A stretch of 64,000 nt of DNA from Arthrobacter rhizosphaerae (GTDB lineage: Bacteria > Actinomycetota > Actinomycetes > Actinomycetales > Micrococcaceae), in the NCBI RefSeq assembly GCF_023062595.1, contig NZ_JALLAN010000012.1:94880-158879 (forward strand), in the 5' to 3' direction. Position 1 is the stretch's first letter. Each line of letters opens with the position of its first letter. Below, piece by piece: positions 18,261 through 26,416 of the stretch. The notes under the pieces are model-generated. The model was not told where the DNA came from, did not search any database, and saw nothing but the letters and a program-made list of their open reading frames with translations. Made by a program: the position numbers and the translations under genes.

Positions 18261-20834
18261 ATGGTTTCAGCTGAACGGCCTTCTGCGCCCCGGTTTGAGC
18301 ACCGGACGGAAGATTCAGTCGTGCTCGGCCTAGGTGAACCCTCGCCCCGACTGTCATGGATCATTCCGCAAGCCAGCGAGCGATTTCTGCAGACGGCGTA
18401 CGAACTTGAGATTACGCGCGGTGAGTCGTCAGTGGAGAGATTCACTGTAGCCAGCAACGAACAGCTCTTTGTCAACTGGCCCAGCGCGCCCTTGACCTCA
18501 CGTGAGCGAGTCACCGTCCGGGTCCGCGTCGCCCACGACTCCTACTGGAGCGAGTGGAGCGATGAATCAGTCGCCGAAGTGGGGTTGCTGAACGCAGAGG
18601 ACTGGAGTGGCCAGTTCATTAGTCCCAAGGGACTAGGGGCGTTGGACACCAGCGCACCAACTTTGTCCGGCTGGTTTGAGGTCCCCCGGGGTGCCGCGAA
18701 AGCGCGTTTATACGCAACGGCACACGGCGTATACCGTGCGCATTTGAACGGGAAGCCGGTCAGTGATGCAGTTCTGGCGCCGGGCTGGACGAGTTATGAG
18801 CACCGACTTCGGTACCATGCGTATGACGTGACAAGTCTTGTCCAGGATGGCGCGAACACCCTTGATTTCACTCTCGGGAACGGCTGGTACAGAGGTCGTC
18901 TTGGCTGGGAAGGTAAGCGAGCCGTCTATGGCGAACGACTGAGCCTGCTCGCCCAGCTGGAGGTCACCATGGAGGATGGCCGCTGCCTGGTTTTGGCTAC
19001 CAACGGCGAGTGGGCAGCCAAGGAAAGCGAGATCATTTCGGACGACCTGTACGACGGTCAGCGCACTGACCTTCGGATTGCAGAGGTTCGGGACAGTACC
19101 CGTAGAGTCTCGGTAGAGGTCCTTGACGAGGACTACGGACGTTTGGTAGCCCAAGAGGGACCCATGATCCGGCCAACCGGGATACTGCCTGCCCAGCGAA
19201 TCTGGAGCTCGCCAGGGGGTCACACCCTCGTTGATTTTGGTCAGAATGCGGTCGGATGGGTTCGTCTTCGAGTTCGTGGACTAACAGCGGGTAGTGAGGT
19301 AATGGTCCGACACGCCGAGGCTTTGGAGGATGGCGAACTCGCGATTCGCGCTCTGCGTTCGGCTAAGGCGATCGATTCTTACATTGTCGCTGGCGCCAAT
19401 GTTGAAACCCTGGAACCAGCATTCACGCTGCATGGATTCCGTTATGCAGAGGTCTCCGGAGTCCCGGATCTGCGGCTCGAGGACCTCGAGACTGTAGTTG
19501 TAGGCTCAGACTTGCCCCGTACAGGCTGGTTCTCTTCCTCGCACGAGTTGCTTAACCGCTTCCATGAGAACGTCGTGTGGTCGACCCGCGGCAACTTCAT
19601 TGATGTACCCACCGATTGTCCTCAGCGCGATGAGCGGCTCGGCTGGACTGGTGACATCCAGATCTTCGCACCCACTGCCTCCTTTCTTTATGATGTGACG
19701 GGCTTCCTCGCTTCCTGGCTGGCGGACTTATCAGCCGAACAACTTCCGAATGGCTCGGTTCCGCACGTTATCCCGGACGTGATACGTAGTGAATTGATGT
19801 CGTCGCCCGCTGCAGCATGGGGGGATGCAGCGGTCATTGTGCCATGGACGCTGTATCAACGCTACGGGGACGTGGGGATCCTCCGTCAGCAGTTTGGCAG
19901 TATGAAGGCATGGGTAGACGGAGTGCTTCGCATCGCTGGTCCGGATCGCCTGTGGTCGGGGGGCTTTCAGTACGGTGATTGGCTGGACCCTACCGCGCCG
20001 CCCGAGGACCCTTTCCGCGCGAAAGCCGATCCTGATGTTGTCGCCACTGGACACTTGGCCCGATCTCTGCAGATCGTCGCCGAGACCGCCACTCTTCTCG
20101 GTCAATTTGAGGAAGCAAAACGATACGCTGGACATACGGAAGAGGTGCGGGCCGCCTTCGCGCAGGCATTTGTCACTCCGTCCGGTCGAGTCCTTTCCGA
20201 CGCCCAGACGGTCTATGCATTGGCCTTGGAGTGGTCTCTGCTTCCTGATCAGGAGCAGCGCCGGCGGGCTGAACGCCGCCTCGCCGACTTGGTACGCGCC
20301 AGCGGCTTTCACATCAACACCGGGTTCGTGGGCACTCCACTGATCTGCGACGCGCTGACGTCAGCGGGCCATCCGGAACTCGCACACAGTCTCCTGCTGC
20401 AAACCGGCTGCCCCTCCTGGTTGTACCCAGTCACCAAGGGGTCCACCACAATCTGGGAGCGATGGGACAGCATGCTCCCTAACGGAAGGGTAAACCCAGG
20501 TGAGATGACTTCCTTCAATCACTATGCACTCGGCGCGGTGGCGGATTGGATGCACAGGAGCGTCGCCGGTCTGGCCCCGGCGTCGCCCGGGTATCGCACC
20601 ATGGTCATCCGCCCGCAGCCTCCGGAGGCCCTCCACAGCGCAGCCGCCCGTCACCTCACCCCCTACGGGGTAGCAAGCGTGTCATGGCAGCGGAGACTAG
20701 GTCGGTTCCACCTACATGTAACGGTGCCGGTTGGCGCAGAGGCCCGGGTCTACCTTCCGGGCTCCGCGGACTTCTTCCACGTTAGGCACGGGACACACCA
20801 ATGGAACGTCGCTAGCCCATCCGGCCATCCGTGA
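18261..20834 (+). CDS. Alpha-L-rhamnosidase, GH78 (copy 2)
   Basis: An 857-residue GH78 enzyme with the same domain order as copy 1: N-terminal beta-domain (LGLGEPSPRLSW), CBM67-like domain (ATAHGVYRAHLNGKPV, GNGWYRGRLGWEGKRAVYGERL), catalytic barrel with PTDCPQRDERLGWTGD (Glu458 in DERLGW is the expected acid) and TTIWERWDS (Glu733, expected base), and a C-terminal beta-sandwich. It lacks a signal peptide, suggesting intracellular action on imported oligosaccharides. GGAGAG lies 7-12 nt before ATG 18261. It is divergent from the LacI repressor and controlled through the shared operator. It is only moderately similar to copies 1 and 3, so the three probably serve different linkages rather than being recent duplicates. 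Confidence 0.93.
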   Translation: MVSAERPSAPRFEHRTEDSVVLGLGEPSPRLSWIIPQASERFLQTAYELEITRGESSVERFTVASNEQLFVNWPSAPLTSRERVTVRVRVAHDSYWSEWSDESVAEVGLLNAEDWSGQFISPKGLGALDTSAPTLSGWFEVPRGAAKARLYATAHGVYRAHLNGKPVSDAVLAPGWTSYEHRLRYHAYDVTSLVQDGANTLDFTLGNGWYRGRLGWEGKRAVYGERLSLLAQLEVTMEDGRCLVLATNGEWAAKESEIISDDLYDGQRTDLRIAEVRDSTRRVSVEVLDEDYGRLVAQEGPMIRPTGILPAQRIWSSPGGHTLVDFGQNAVGWVRLRVRGLTAGSEVMVRHAEALEDGELAIRALRSAKAIDSYIVAGANVETLEPAFTLHGFRYAEVSGVPDLRLEDLETVVVGSDLPRTGWFSSSHELLNRFHENVVWSTRGNFIDVPTDCPQRDERLGWTGDIQIFAPTASFLYDVTGFLASWLADLSAEQLPNGSVPHVIPDVIRSELMSSPAAAWGDAAVIVPWTLYQRYGDVGILRQQFGSMKAWVDGVLRIAGPDRLWSGGFQYGDWLDPTAPPEDPFRAKADPDVVATGHLARSLQIVAETATLLGQFEEAKRYAGHTEEVRAAFAQAFVTPSGRVLSDAQTVYALALEWSLLPDQEQRRRAERRLADLVRASGFHINTGFVGTPLICDALTSAGHPELAHSLLLQTGCPSWLYPVTKGSTTIWERWDSMLPNGRVNPGEMTSFNHYALGAVADWMHRSVAGLAPASPGYRTMVIRPQPPEALHSAAARHLTPYGVASVSWQRRLGRFHLHVTVPVGAEARVYLPGSADFFHVRHGTHQWNVASPSGHP

Positions 20835-21249
20835 CCGTCTTGGCGCCGTGGAGTTTAGCGACTCCGACGATCCGGAAGGAGGAAACCAGCATGAAGGAAA
20901 TGCCCATGCGTGGCAACGCGGGGACATGACGCCACCATTGCAGCGAGTTTCTCAGAATACGTGACGCTCGCGGATGGGATTCCAATAGATAGAACAGAAC
21001 TCCGACTACTTGACTATGCGATGTAGCTACCCTTACAGTCTTCATGAACCGAGCCGCTGCGCCTGGCCGCAGAACAGGTCGATTGCCGGTTCGCTGTGGA
21101 TCCGGGACTCGTGAGGTGGCCCCATCTTTGTAGAACGTTATATTTGAGCACTTTGATGCAGTGAGAGTTTCCCAGCCCCAAAGCCGCCGCTAAGGCGCCA
21201 ACGTCAGAAACGGGGAGATATCTGCAAACGCCCCACACATAGGAAATCG
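20835..21249 (+). other. Intergenic region with a 12-codon ORF behind a strong Shine-Dalgarno
   Basis: The gap holds GGAAGGAGGAA at 20874-20884 followed by ATG 20891 and only 12 codons (MKEMPMRGNAGT) to TGA 20927-20929. This may be a truncated gene start or a leader peptide. The rest shows no gene, apart from the operator at 21130. Confidence 0.4.
21130..21143 (+). promoter_or_regulatory. LacI-type operator before the GH43_24-like gene
   Basis: GTAGAACGTTATAT shares its first ten bases with the operators at 14207, 18160 and 33541. It lies 106 nt before the ATG of the GH43_24-like gene, and the overlapping TATATT could be a -10 hexamer. Confidence 0.6.
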
Positions 21250-22293
21250 ATGACGACGTACGACAGCATTCGGCCAGGCCAGCCCTGGCTTGACACAAAT
21301 GGACAACGTATCCAAGCGCACGGCGGATCGATGCATGTGGAGGACGGCGTCTTCTACTGGTACGGCGAGAACAAGGCGCGGACTCTGCCTGGCAGCGGTA
21401 TATGGCATTGGGGGGTGCGTGCCTACTCGTCCACCGATCTCTACAACTGGGAGGACAGAGGCCTGATCATCCTGCCTGTCGAGGACGATCCAGGTTCACC
21501 GCTTCATCCCTCACGGTTCATGGACCGCCCACACATCATCTACAACGCGTCCACCAAACGGTATGTCTGCTGGCTGAAAGTCATGGAAAATGACGGCTCC
21601 CAGCGGTCCACTATCCTGACCGCGGATTCCTTCCTCGGACCATACGAAATGGTCGAAAGCGGCTTCCGGCCCCTCGGAATGAACGCAGGCGACTTCGACC
21701 TGGTCGTAGAGCCAAGCGATGGAAAGGCCTACTACTACTTTGAGCGCGTGCACAGCGAGATGATTTGTGCCGACCTCACTGAGGACTACGCTCAAGTCAC
21801 AGGCTACTATTCGACGCATTTCCACCTAGCGTCGCCGCCTTTCGTCAGGGAAGCACCGGCTCACTTCAAGCGCGGGACCACGCATTTTCTCGTCACCTCA
21901 GGTACCACTGGGTATTTTCCGAACCCCTCGGAGCTGGCCAGCGCGCCGTCCTATCACGGGCCTTGGACGGTACTCGGGAACCCGCACCCTGACGACAAGA
22001 GCGATACGTCCTTCCGGAGCCAGATCAGCTGTGTCTTCAAGCACCCTGATAAAGCGGACCTTTACGTAGCCATGGCAGACAGGTGGCGCCCGGATCTTAG
22101 TCCCGAAGATTCTGACGCACGGGGACTGTTCGAGCGGCAGTTTGCCGGGACTCCACTTCCCGATGATATCCCTGAAGATCTGAGCATCATTGACACGTCA
22201 CAGGCCGACTATGTGTGGCTCCCCTTCACTCTTGATGGAGACTACCCAGTGCTGCAGTGGCGGGACGAGTGGCGTGTAGAAGACTTCGATTGA
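21250..22293 (+). CDS. GH43-like five-bladed propeller, similar to GH43_24 exo-beta-1,3-galactanases
   Basis: A 347-residue protein. The opening IQAHGGSMHVEDGVFYWYGENK and YSSTDLYNWEDRG segments, followed by RPHIIYNASTKRYVCWLK, DFDLVVEPSDGKAYYYFERVHSEM and SPPFVREAPAHFKRGTTHFLVTSG, resemble the GH43 subfamily 24 group that cleaves beta-1,3-galactan of arabinogalactan proteins. That group lacks the usual GH43 catalytic base, so assignment of residues from sequence is uncertain. No signal peptide is visible. AGGAAA precedes the ATG. It follows GH78 and has its own operator, which links it to the same LacI regulon. Together with GH42 and GH2 it points to arabinogalactan-like substrates (inference). 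Confidence 0.75.
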   Translation: MTTYDSIRPGQPWLDTNGQRIQAHGGSMHVEDGVFYWYGENKARTLPGSGIWHWGVRAYSSTDLYNWEDRGLIILPVEDDPGSPLHPSRFMDRPHIIYNASTKRYVCWLKVMENDGSQRSTILTADSFLGPYEMVESGFRPLGMNAGDFDLVVEPSDGKAYYYFERVHSEMICADLTEDYAQVTGYYSTHFHLASPPFVREAPAHFKRGTTHFLVTSGTTGYFPNPSELASAPSYHGPWTVLGNPHPDDKSDTSFRSQISCVFKHPDKADLYVAMADRWRPDLSPEDSDARGLFERQFAGTPLPDDIPEDLSIIDTSQADYVWLPFTLDGDYPVLQWRDEWRVEDFD

Positions 22294-22411
22294 ACCAGCG
22301 GGCTGATATGAACTGTTGGCTTACAGATGCTGACCGGCTTCCCCTGGCCGGCGTACCGTTGCTCACCTTCGACCGACGCCCAGCTCCGCGCTGGTGATAG
22401 GAAACCGTCAC

Positions 22412-23554
22412 ATGAATAATCGACAACAGCTTGTGGCCCCGGGCTTTGGGCCTGTTGCTGACGCCTTTTTCGAAACGATTGACGCGGATGGGCGTGCCGG
22501 TGCGGCGCTGTCGATCTGGCACGAAGGCGAACCGGTAGTAGACCTCTGGGCTGGAATTGCGAACGGCCGCACCGGCCGTCCATTTGAATCCGATACCCTC
22601 TCGGTCGTCTTTTCCTGCACCAAGGGACTTGCTTCCCTCCTGATTGCGGTGCTTGTCGAGCGAGGTGAGATGCCACCGTTTGAATCGACCGTTGCTGATC
22701 TGTGGCCAGAGTTCGCGGTGCATGGGAAGGACCGACTGACCGTTGGTGATGTCCTGGCTCATCGGGGTGGCCTTTCTGCGCCACGGAAGGACCTGACACT
22801 GGAAACCGCACTGGACAGCCTCGCTCTGGCGGATGAGCTGGCAAGCCAGGAGCCGTTGTGGAACCCAGGGGAAAGCCATCAATACCACACCGTTACCCAC
22901 GGTGCCCTTACTGCCAAGTTGATAAAGCTTGCCACAGGGCGTACAGCTGGGTTGGTCTTCAACGATGTCATCGCTCAACCCCTCCGTGCTGATGCCTGGA
23001 TCGGCCTTCCAGAAGAGGAAGAATCTCGGGTCAGCCAACTTGTCGAAGCCCCTCTCCCTGCCCCATCCCCAGCCCCCATGAGCGAAGCCGAACGTGAGTC
23101 GGTGTACTGGATAGAGCGGGCCGCCAATGTACTGGGCCAGATTGGTCCGGAGGGCTTCAATCAACGGTCATTCCATCAGGCCGAACTCCCTGGAGTCGGC
23201 GGAATTGCATCAGCGTGGGCCCTCGCGAAGATCTGGTCATCGGCTGTCACGACCACGGACGGAATCCGGCTTCTTCAACCACACAGCGTGGAGAATTTGC
23301 GCGCCTTGCGTAGTGAAGGGCCTTCGTTCTTCATAGGTGACCCCCCTTACCAGTCCTGGGGTGCCGGCGTGATGGTCCCCTCGCCGTGGCAGCCCTACAT
23401 GTCATCAACGTCCTTTGGGCACGACGGTGCGGGAGGCCAAGTCGCCTTCGCCGACGCTGAGGCAAAGATTGGTTTCGCTTACGTCACCAACCTGTTGGGG
23501 GATTATGAAAGAGGTCAGTCGGTAGTTCGCGCTCTAACTAAAGCCTTGAGGTGA
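22412..23554 (+). CDS. Class-C beta-lactamase-like serine hydrolase (esterase)
   Basis: A 380-residue serine hydrolase of the beta-lactamase class C / EstB type. The SxxK motif is SCTKG (about residue 70), with DLWAGIANGRTGRPFESDTL before it, a YHTVTHG segment in the position of the Tyr motif and GHDGAGGQVAFAD near the C-terminus. There is no signal peptide, so it is a cytoplasmic esterase rather than a beta-lactamase. Such enzymes often sit in glycan loci and may remove acyl decorations. ATG 22412 is preferred over GTG 22394 because ATAGGAAA lies just before it. It overlaps the ribosome-binding site of the next gene. Confidence 0.85.
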   Translation: MNNRQQLVAPGFGPVADAFFETIDADGRAGAALSIWHEGEPVVDLWAGIANGRTGRPFESDTLSVVFSCTKGLASLLIAVLVERGEMPPFESTVADLWPEFAVHGKDRLTVGDVLAHRGGLSAPRKDLTLETALDSLALADELASQEPLWNPGESHQYHTVTHGALTAKLIKLATGRTAGLVFNDVIAQPLRADAWIGLPEEEESRVSQLVEAPLPAPSPAPMSEAERESVYWIERAANVLGQIGPEGFNQRSFHQAELPGVGGIASAWALAKIWSSAVTTTDGIRLLQPHSVENLRALRSEGPSFFIGDPPYQSWGAGVMVPSPWQPYMSSTSFGHDGAGGQVAFADAEAKIGFAYVTNLLGDYERGQSVVRALTKALR

Positions 23555-23558
23555 CCCC

Positions 23559-24164
23559 TTGTCAGACCGCCAAGATCATCAGCCGATGCCGCCTCAAGCA
23601 GAATTGCCAGTCCGGGGGATTGAACAGTCAGGGACTGCAAACGACCTGTTACCGTCTGTTGCTCCCGGAGTGGACAACAGTAAACGCCCCGCCCGCATCG
23701 GAGATGTTGCTGCTGCCTGCGCCGTTTCGGTCACCACGGTTTCCAATGTTCTCAACAATCCTGAGCGGGTCGAGAGATCGACGCGTGAGCTTGTGTACGG
23801 AACCATCGCGAAGCTCAACTATGTTCCAAATAGACACGCAGTTGCCCTGCGAAAGGGTTCCCAGGCTAAGCCAAGCTCCGCTAGTAAGGCGGGCCACGGG
23901 CCTCCAGAACCGGCGCAATGGGAGGACCGAGCTCCTGTTCAGACGCAAGCACAAAGCCCCCGGGAGAATACCCGAGCCGGTTGGGAGCACTTGAGCCCGG
24001 GCGACAAGGTGCAGGTCGTCAGGATGGGTATGCAAGAAGGAACCGCAATGATTGACGCTGTCATGCCGGACCGCTCGGTTATGTGGATCTTGATGTACAA
24101 CGGCATGGGCAGGACGATGGTCCTTCCAACAGACGATATCGAACTGCTGCCCCCGGACGTGTGA
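23559..24164 (+). CDS. Short LacI-type HTH protein without a ligand-binding domain
   Basis: About 201 residues. After a 45-residue N-terminal extension comes a LacI-like DNA-binding domain (about 44-98): ARIGDVAAACAVSVTTVSNVLNNPERV and LNYVPNRHAVALRKG. Instead of the 270-residue periplasmic-binding domain there is a Pro/Ala/Gln-rich linker and a 55-residue end beginning LSPGDKVQVVRMGMQEGTA and ending LPTDDIELLPPDV, which looks like a small beta-barrel. The TTG at 23559 follows GAGGTGA at the stop of the serine hydrolase, suggesting coupling; ATG 23586 is an alternative. The reading frame is intact, so this is not simply a truncated pseudogene. Without a sensor domain it may be constitutive, nucleoid-associated or sense something through the C-terminal module. 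Confidence 0.75.
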   Translation: MSDRQDHQPMPPQAELPVRGIEQSGTANDLLPSVAPGVDNSKRPARIGDVAAACAVSVTTVSNVLNNPERVERSTRELVYGTIAKLNYVPNRHAVALRKGSQAKPSSASKAGHGPPEPAQWEDRAPVQTQAQSPRENTRAGWEHLSPGDKVQVVRMGMQEGTAMIDAVMPDRSVMWILMYNGMGRTMVLPTDDIELLPPDV

Positions 24165-24235
24165 TGGTGCTACGGCCCTGGGTACGCGATTTCGACTACA
24201 GCCCTGAAGGGCACCAGGACGACCCGACTCATAAA

Positions 24236-24251
24236 GACTTTTGGAAAAGTC
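24236..24251 (+). promoter_or_regulatory. Inverted repeat upstream of GH42
   Basis: GACTTTT-GG-AAAAGTC, 7-bp arms around a 2-nt centre, 45 nt before the GH42 start codon. It is a candidate operator, possibly for the adjacent sensorless LacI-type protein. Confidence 0.45.
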
Positions 24252-24296
24252 ACCAGGTTCTCCGAGCTGGCCAAACCCGAGAAAAGGACACCTTCT

Positions 24297-26318
24297 ATGT
24301 ATTACGGCGGAGATTACAACCCTGAGCAGTGGCCAGAGGAAGTCTGGAAGGAAGACGTTCGGCTCATGGGCGAGGCTGGAGTGACGATTGTCAGTCTGGG
24401 TATTTTCGCATGGTCACGGATCCAAGAGGACGAAGGGGTGTTTGATTGGGAATGGCTTGATCGCGTCATTAATTTGCTGCACGAGAACGGCATCCAGGTC
24501 AACATGGGAACCGCGACGGCGTCGCCGCCGCCATGGGCGACCACCAAGTACCCTGAGATGCTGCCACAGGACGCGGACGGGGCGAAATACGGCCCCGGGA
24601 GCCGTCAGCATTATGCTCCTACTTCACCGGTGTACCGGCGACTGGCAGCGGACCTGGTCCGCGAATTGGCGGCCCGCTATGCCCACCACCCAGCCGTAGT
24701 GATGTGGCACGTCAACAACGAATACGCCTGCCACCTGAACTACGACTACTCCGATAACGCACGAGATGCCTTCCGGATGTGGTTGAAGCGCAAATACGGC
24801 ACAATCCATGCCTTGAATGAGGCGTGGGGGACGGCGTTCTGGTCACAGATCTACACCTCGTTCGATCAGGTTCTTCCACCGCGGAAAGCCCCCTACAGCC
24901 TCAACCCAGGTGGAGCCCTCGATTTCAAAAGATTTACGTCCGACGCCGTGCTTGAGCTGTACGTCATGGAAAGGGATATCATCCGCGCGGCAGGGGCAAC
25001 CCAGCCCATCTCCACCAACTTCATGGGAGCCTTTTATGCCCTGGACTATTGGCGATGGGCAGAGGAAATCGACATCATCACCAACGACAATTACCCGGAT
25101 CCCAACGATCCTCAATCATTCCGATCATCTGCCTTCACCCTGGACCTCATGCGCTCACTAAAACCCGGCGTGCCGTGGCTGATAATGGAGCAGTCGACGG
25201 GTGCGCTCAACTGGCGCCCCTCCAATGCGCCTAAAGCTCCCGGTCAGATGGAAGCACTCTCCGCCCAAGCCATCGGCCACGGCGCAGACGGGATCCTATT
25301 CTTCCAATGGCGGCAGTCGCGGCGCGGCAGCGAAAAGTTTCATTCCGCGATGCTGCCTCAGGCAGGGACCCAGACGCGGACCTGGCGCGAGGTGACAAAG
25401 CTGGGTGGGACGCTCAAGGACTTCCCTCAGATGGCCCCCGAAAGCCACGCCAAGGTAGCCGTCGTCTTCGATTGGGAGAACTGGTGGGCTCTGACGCATT
25501 CCGACCATCCCATCCAATTGGATTATTGCCGCTTGGTGCAGCGATGGTATGCAGCGCTGCAGGCGCAGCACGTATCGATCGACATAGTGAAGCCGACGGG
25601 TGACTTATCAGCCTATTCTCTTGTCGTTGCCCCGCAGCTCTACCTACTTAGTGACGCCGGCGCCGAGAATCTTTCGTCTTTCGTCCGGGGTGGCGGGCAC
25701 TTGCTCGTCTCGGCATTCACGGATGTTGTGGACCAGGACGACGCTTTACGGGAAGGAGGTTACCAAGTCGGCCTGCGGGAAGTGCTGGGAGTAACCGTTG
25801 AGGACTTTGGTGCCCTTATCGCCCCTTCCAGCGGGGGCGGGCTGTGGTCAGTTGGAGACTCCGTCGCAGGCGGCTCGGGCACCGGCCCTGGACAATCGCA
25901 TGCCTCGGTTGCTGGGCCATTCGGTAGTATCCGCGGGGAGCACTTCTGTGAGGAAGTGCGTGTCCTTGGCGCAGACATCCTCGGTACATTCACAGATGGC
26001 CGTCTGAAGGGAGCCCCAGCACTGACCCAACAGGCATACGGGACCGGTCGGGGAACCTATCTGGCAACCATTCCTGATGATGCCGGAATGCAGCACGTAA
26101 CCGCTTGGTCCTTGGCGGAAGCGGGGGTGCAGCCCGAGCTGAGCGGAATATCTCCCTGGGTCGAAGTGGCAAGGAGAGGTGACGTACTCACCGTGATAAA
26201 CCACGGAAGCGAACCCGAGGGTGTCCCTGTAAAAGGACACGATGTTCTTTCCGGTGAGCCCGTAAACGGTGTCGAGCTTGGGCCATTTGACTGGCGCATG
26301 GTCCGGGTCACTGAATAA
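24297..26318 (+). CDS. Beta-galactosidase, GH42 (copy 1)
   Basis: A 673-residue GH42 enzyme. It starts YYGGDYNPEQWPEEVWKED, the classical GH42 opening, with WHVNNEYACH (acid/base Glu142) and PWLIMEQSTGALNW (nucleophile Glu298) in the barrel, followed by the beta-galactosidase trimerisation domain (KVAVVFDWENWWAL, from about 385) and a C-terminal beta-domain. It is expected to hydrolyse beta-galactosides such as galacto-oligosaccharides from arabinogalactan or rhamnogalacturonan side chains. There is no signal peptide. AAAGGA lies 13-8 nt before the ATG. It follows the sensorless LacI-type gene and precedes an MFS transporter that could handle its substrate or product. Confidence 0.93.
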   Translation: MYYGGDYNPEQWPEEVWKEDVRLMGEAGVTIVSLGIFAWSRIQEDEGVFDWEWLDRVINLLHENGIQVNMGTATASPPPWATTKYPEMLPQDADGAKYGPGSRQHYAPTSPVYRRLAADLVRELAARYAHHPAVVMWHVNNEYACHLNYDYSDNARDAFRMWLKRKYGTIHALNEAWGTAFWSQIYTSFDQVLPPRKAPYSLNPGGALDFKRFTSDAVLELYVMERDIIRAAGATQPISTNFMGAFYALDYWRWAEEIDIITNDNYPDPNDPQSFRSSAFTLDLMRSLKPGVPWLIMEQSTGALNWRPSNAPKAPGQMEALSAQAIGHGADGILFFQWRQSRRGSEKFHSAMLPQAGTQTRTWREVTKLGGTLKDFPQMAPESHAKVAVVFDWENWWALTHSDHPIQLDYCRLVQRWYAALQAQHVSIDIVKPTGDLSAYSLVVAPQLYLLSDAGAENLSSFVRGGGHLLVSAFTDVVDQDDALREGGYQVGLREVLGVTVEDFGALIAPSSGGGLWSVGDSVAGGSGTGPGQSHASVAGPFGSIRGEHFCEEVRVLGADILGTFTDGRLKGAPALTQQAYGTGRGTYLATIPDDAGMQHVTAWSLAEAGVQPELSGISPWVEVARRGDVLTVINHGSEPEGVPVKGHDVLSGEPVNGVELGPFDWRMVRVTE

Positions 26319-26342
26319 GCGCGAGTCCACCGTTCACCACCT

Positions 26343-26359
26343 GGTCACACAGTGTGACC
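26343..26359 (+). promoter_or_regulatory. Perfect 17-bp palindrome before the MFS gene
   Basis: GGTCACACAGTGTGACC is a perfect inverted repeat (8-bp arms, 1-nt centre) between the GH42 stop and the MFS start, 58 nt before the latter. It is a convincing dimeric regulator site; the regulator is unknown. Confidence 0.55.
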
Positions 26360-26416
26360 TCTGATCCGCATCTCATCGCGGCAGGAATATCGATCTGACT
26401 GTTGTGAGGAATGAGA

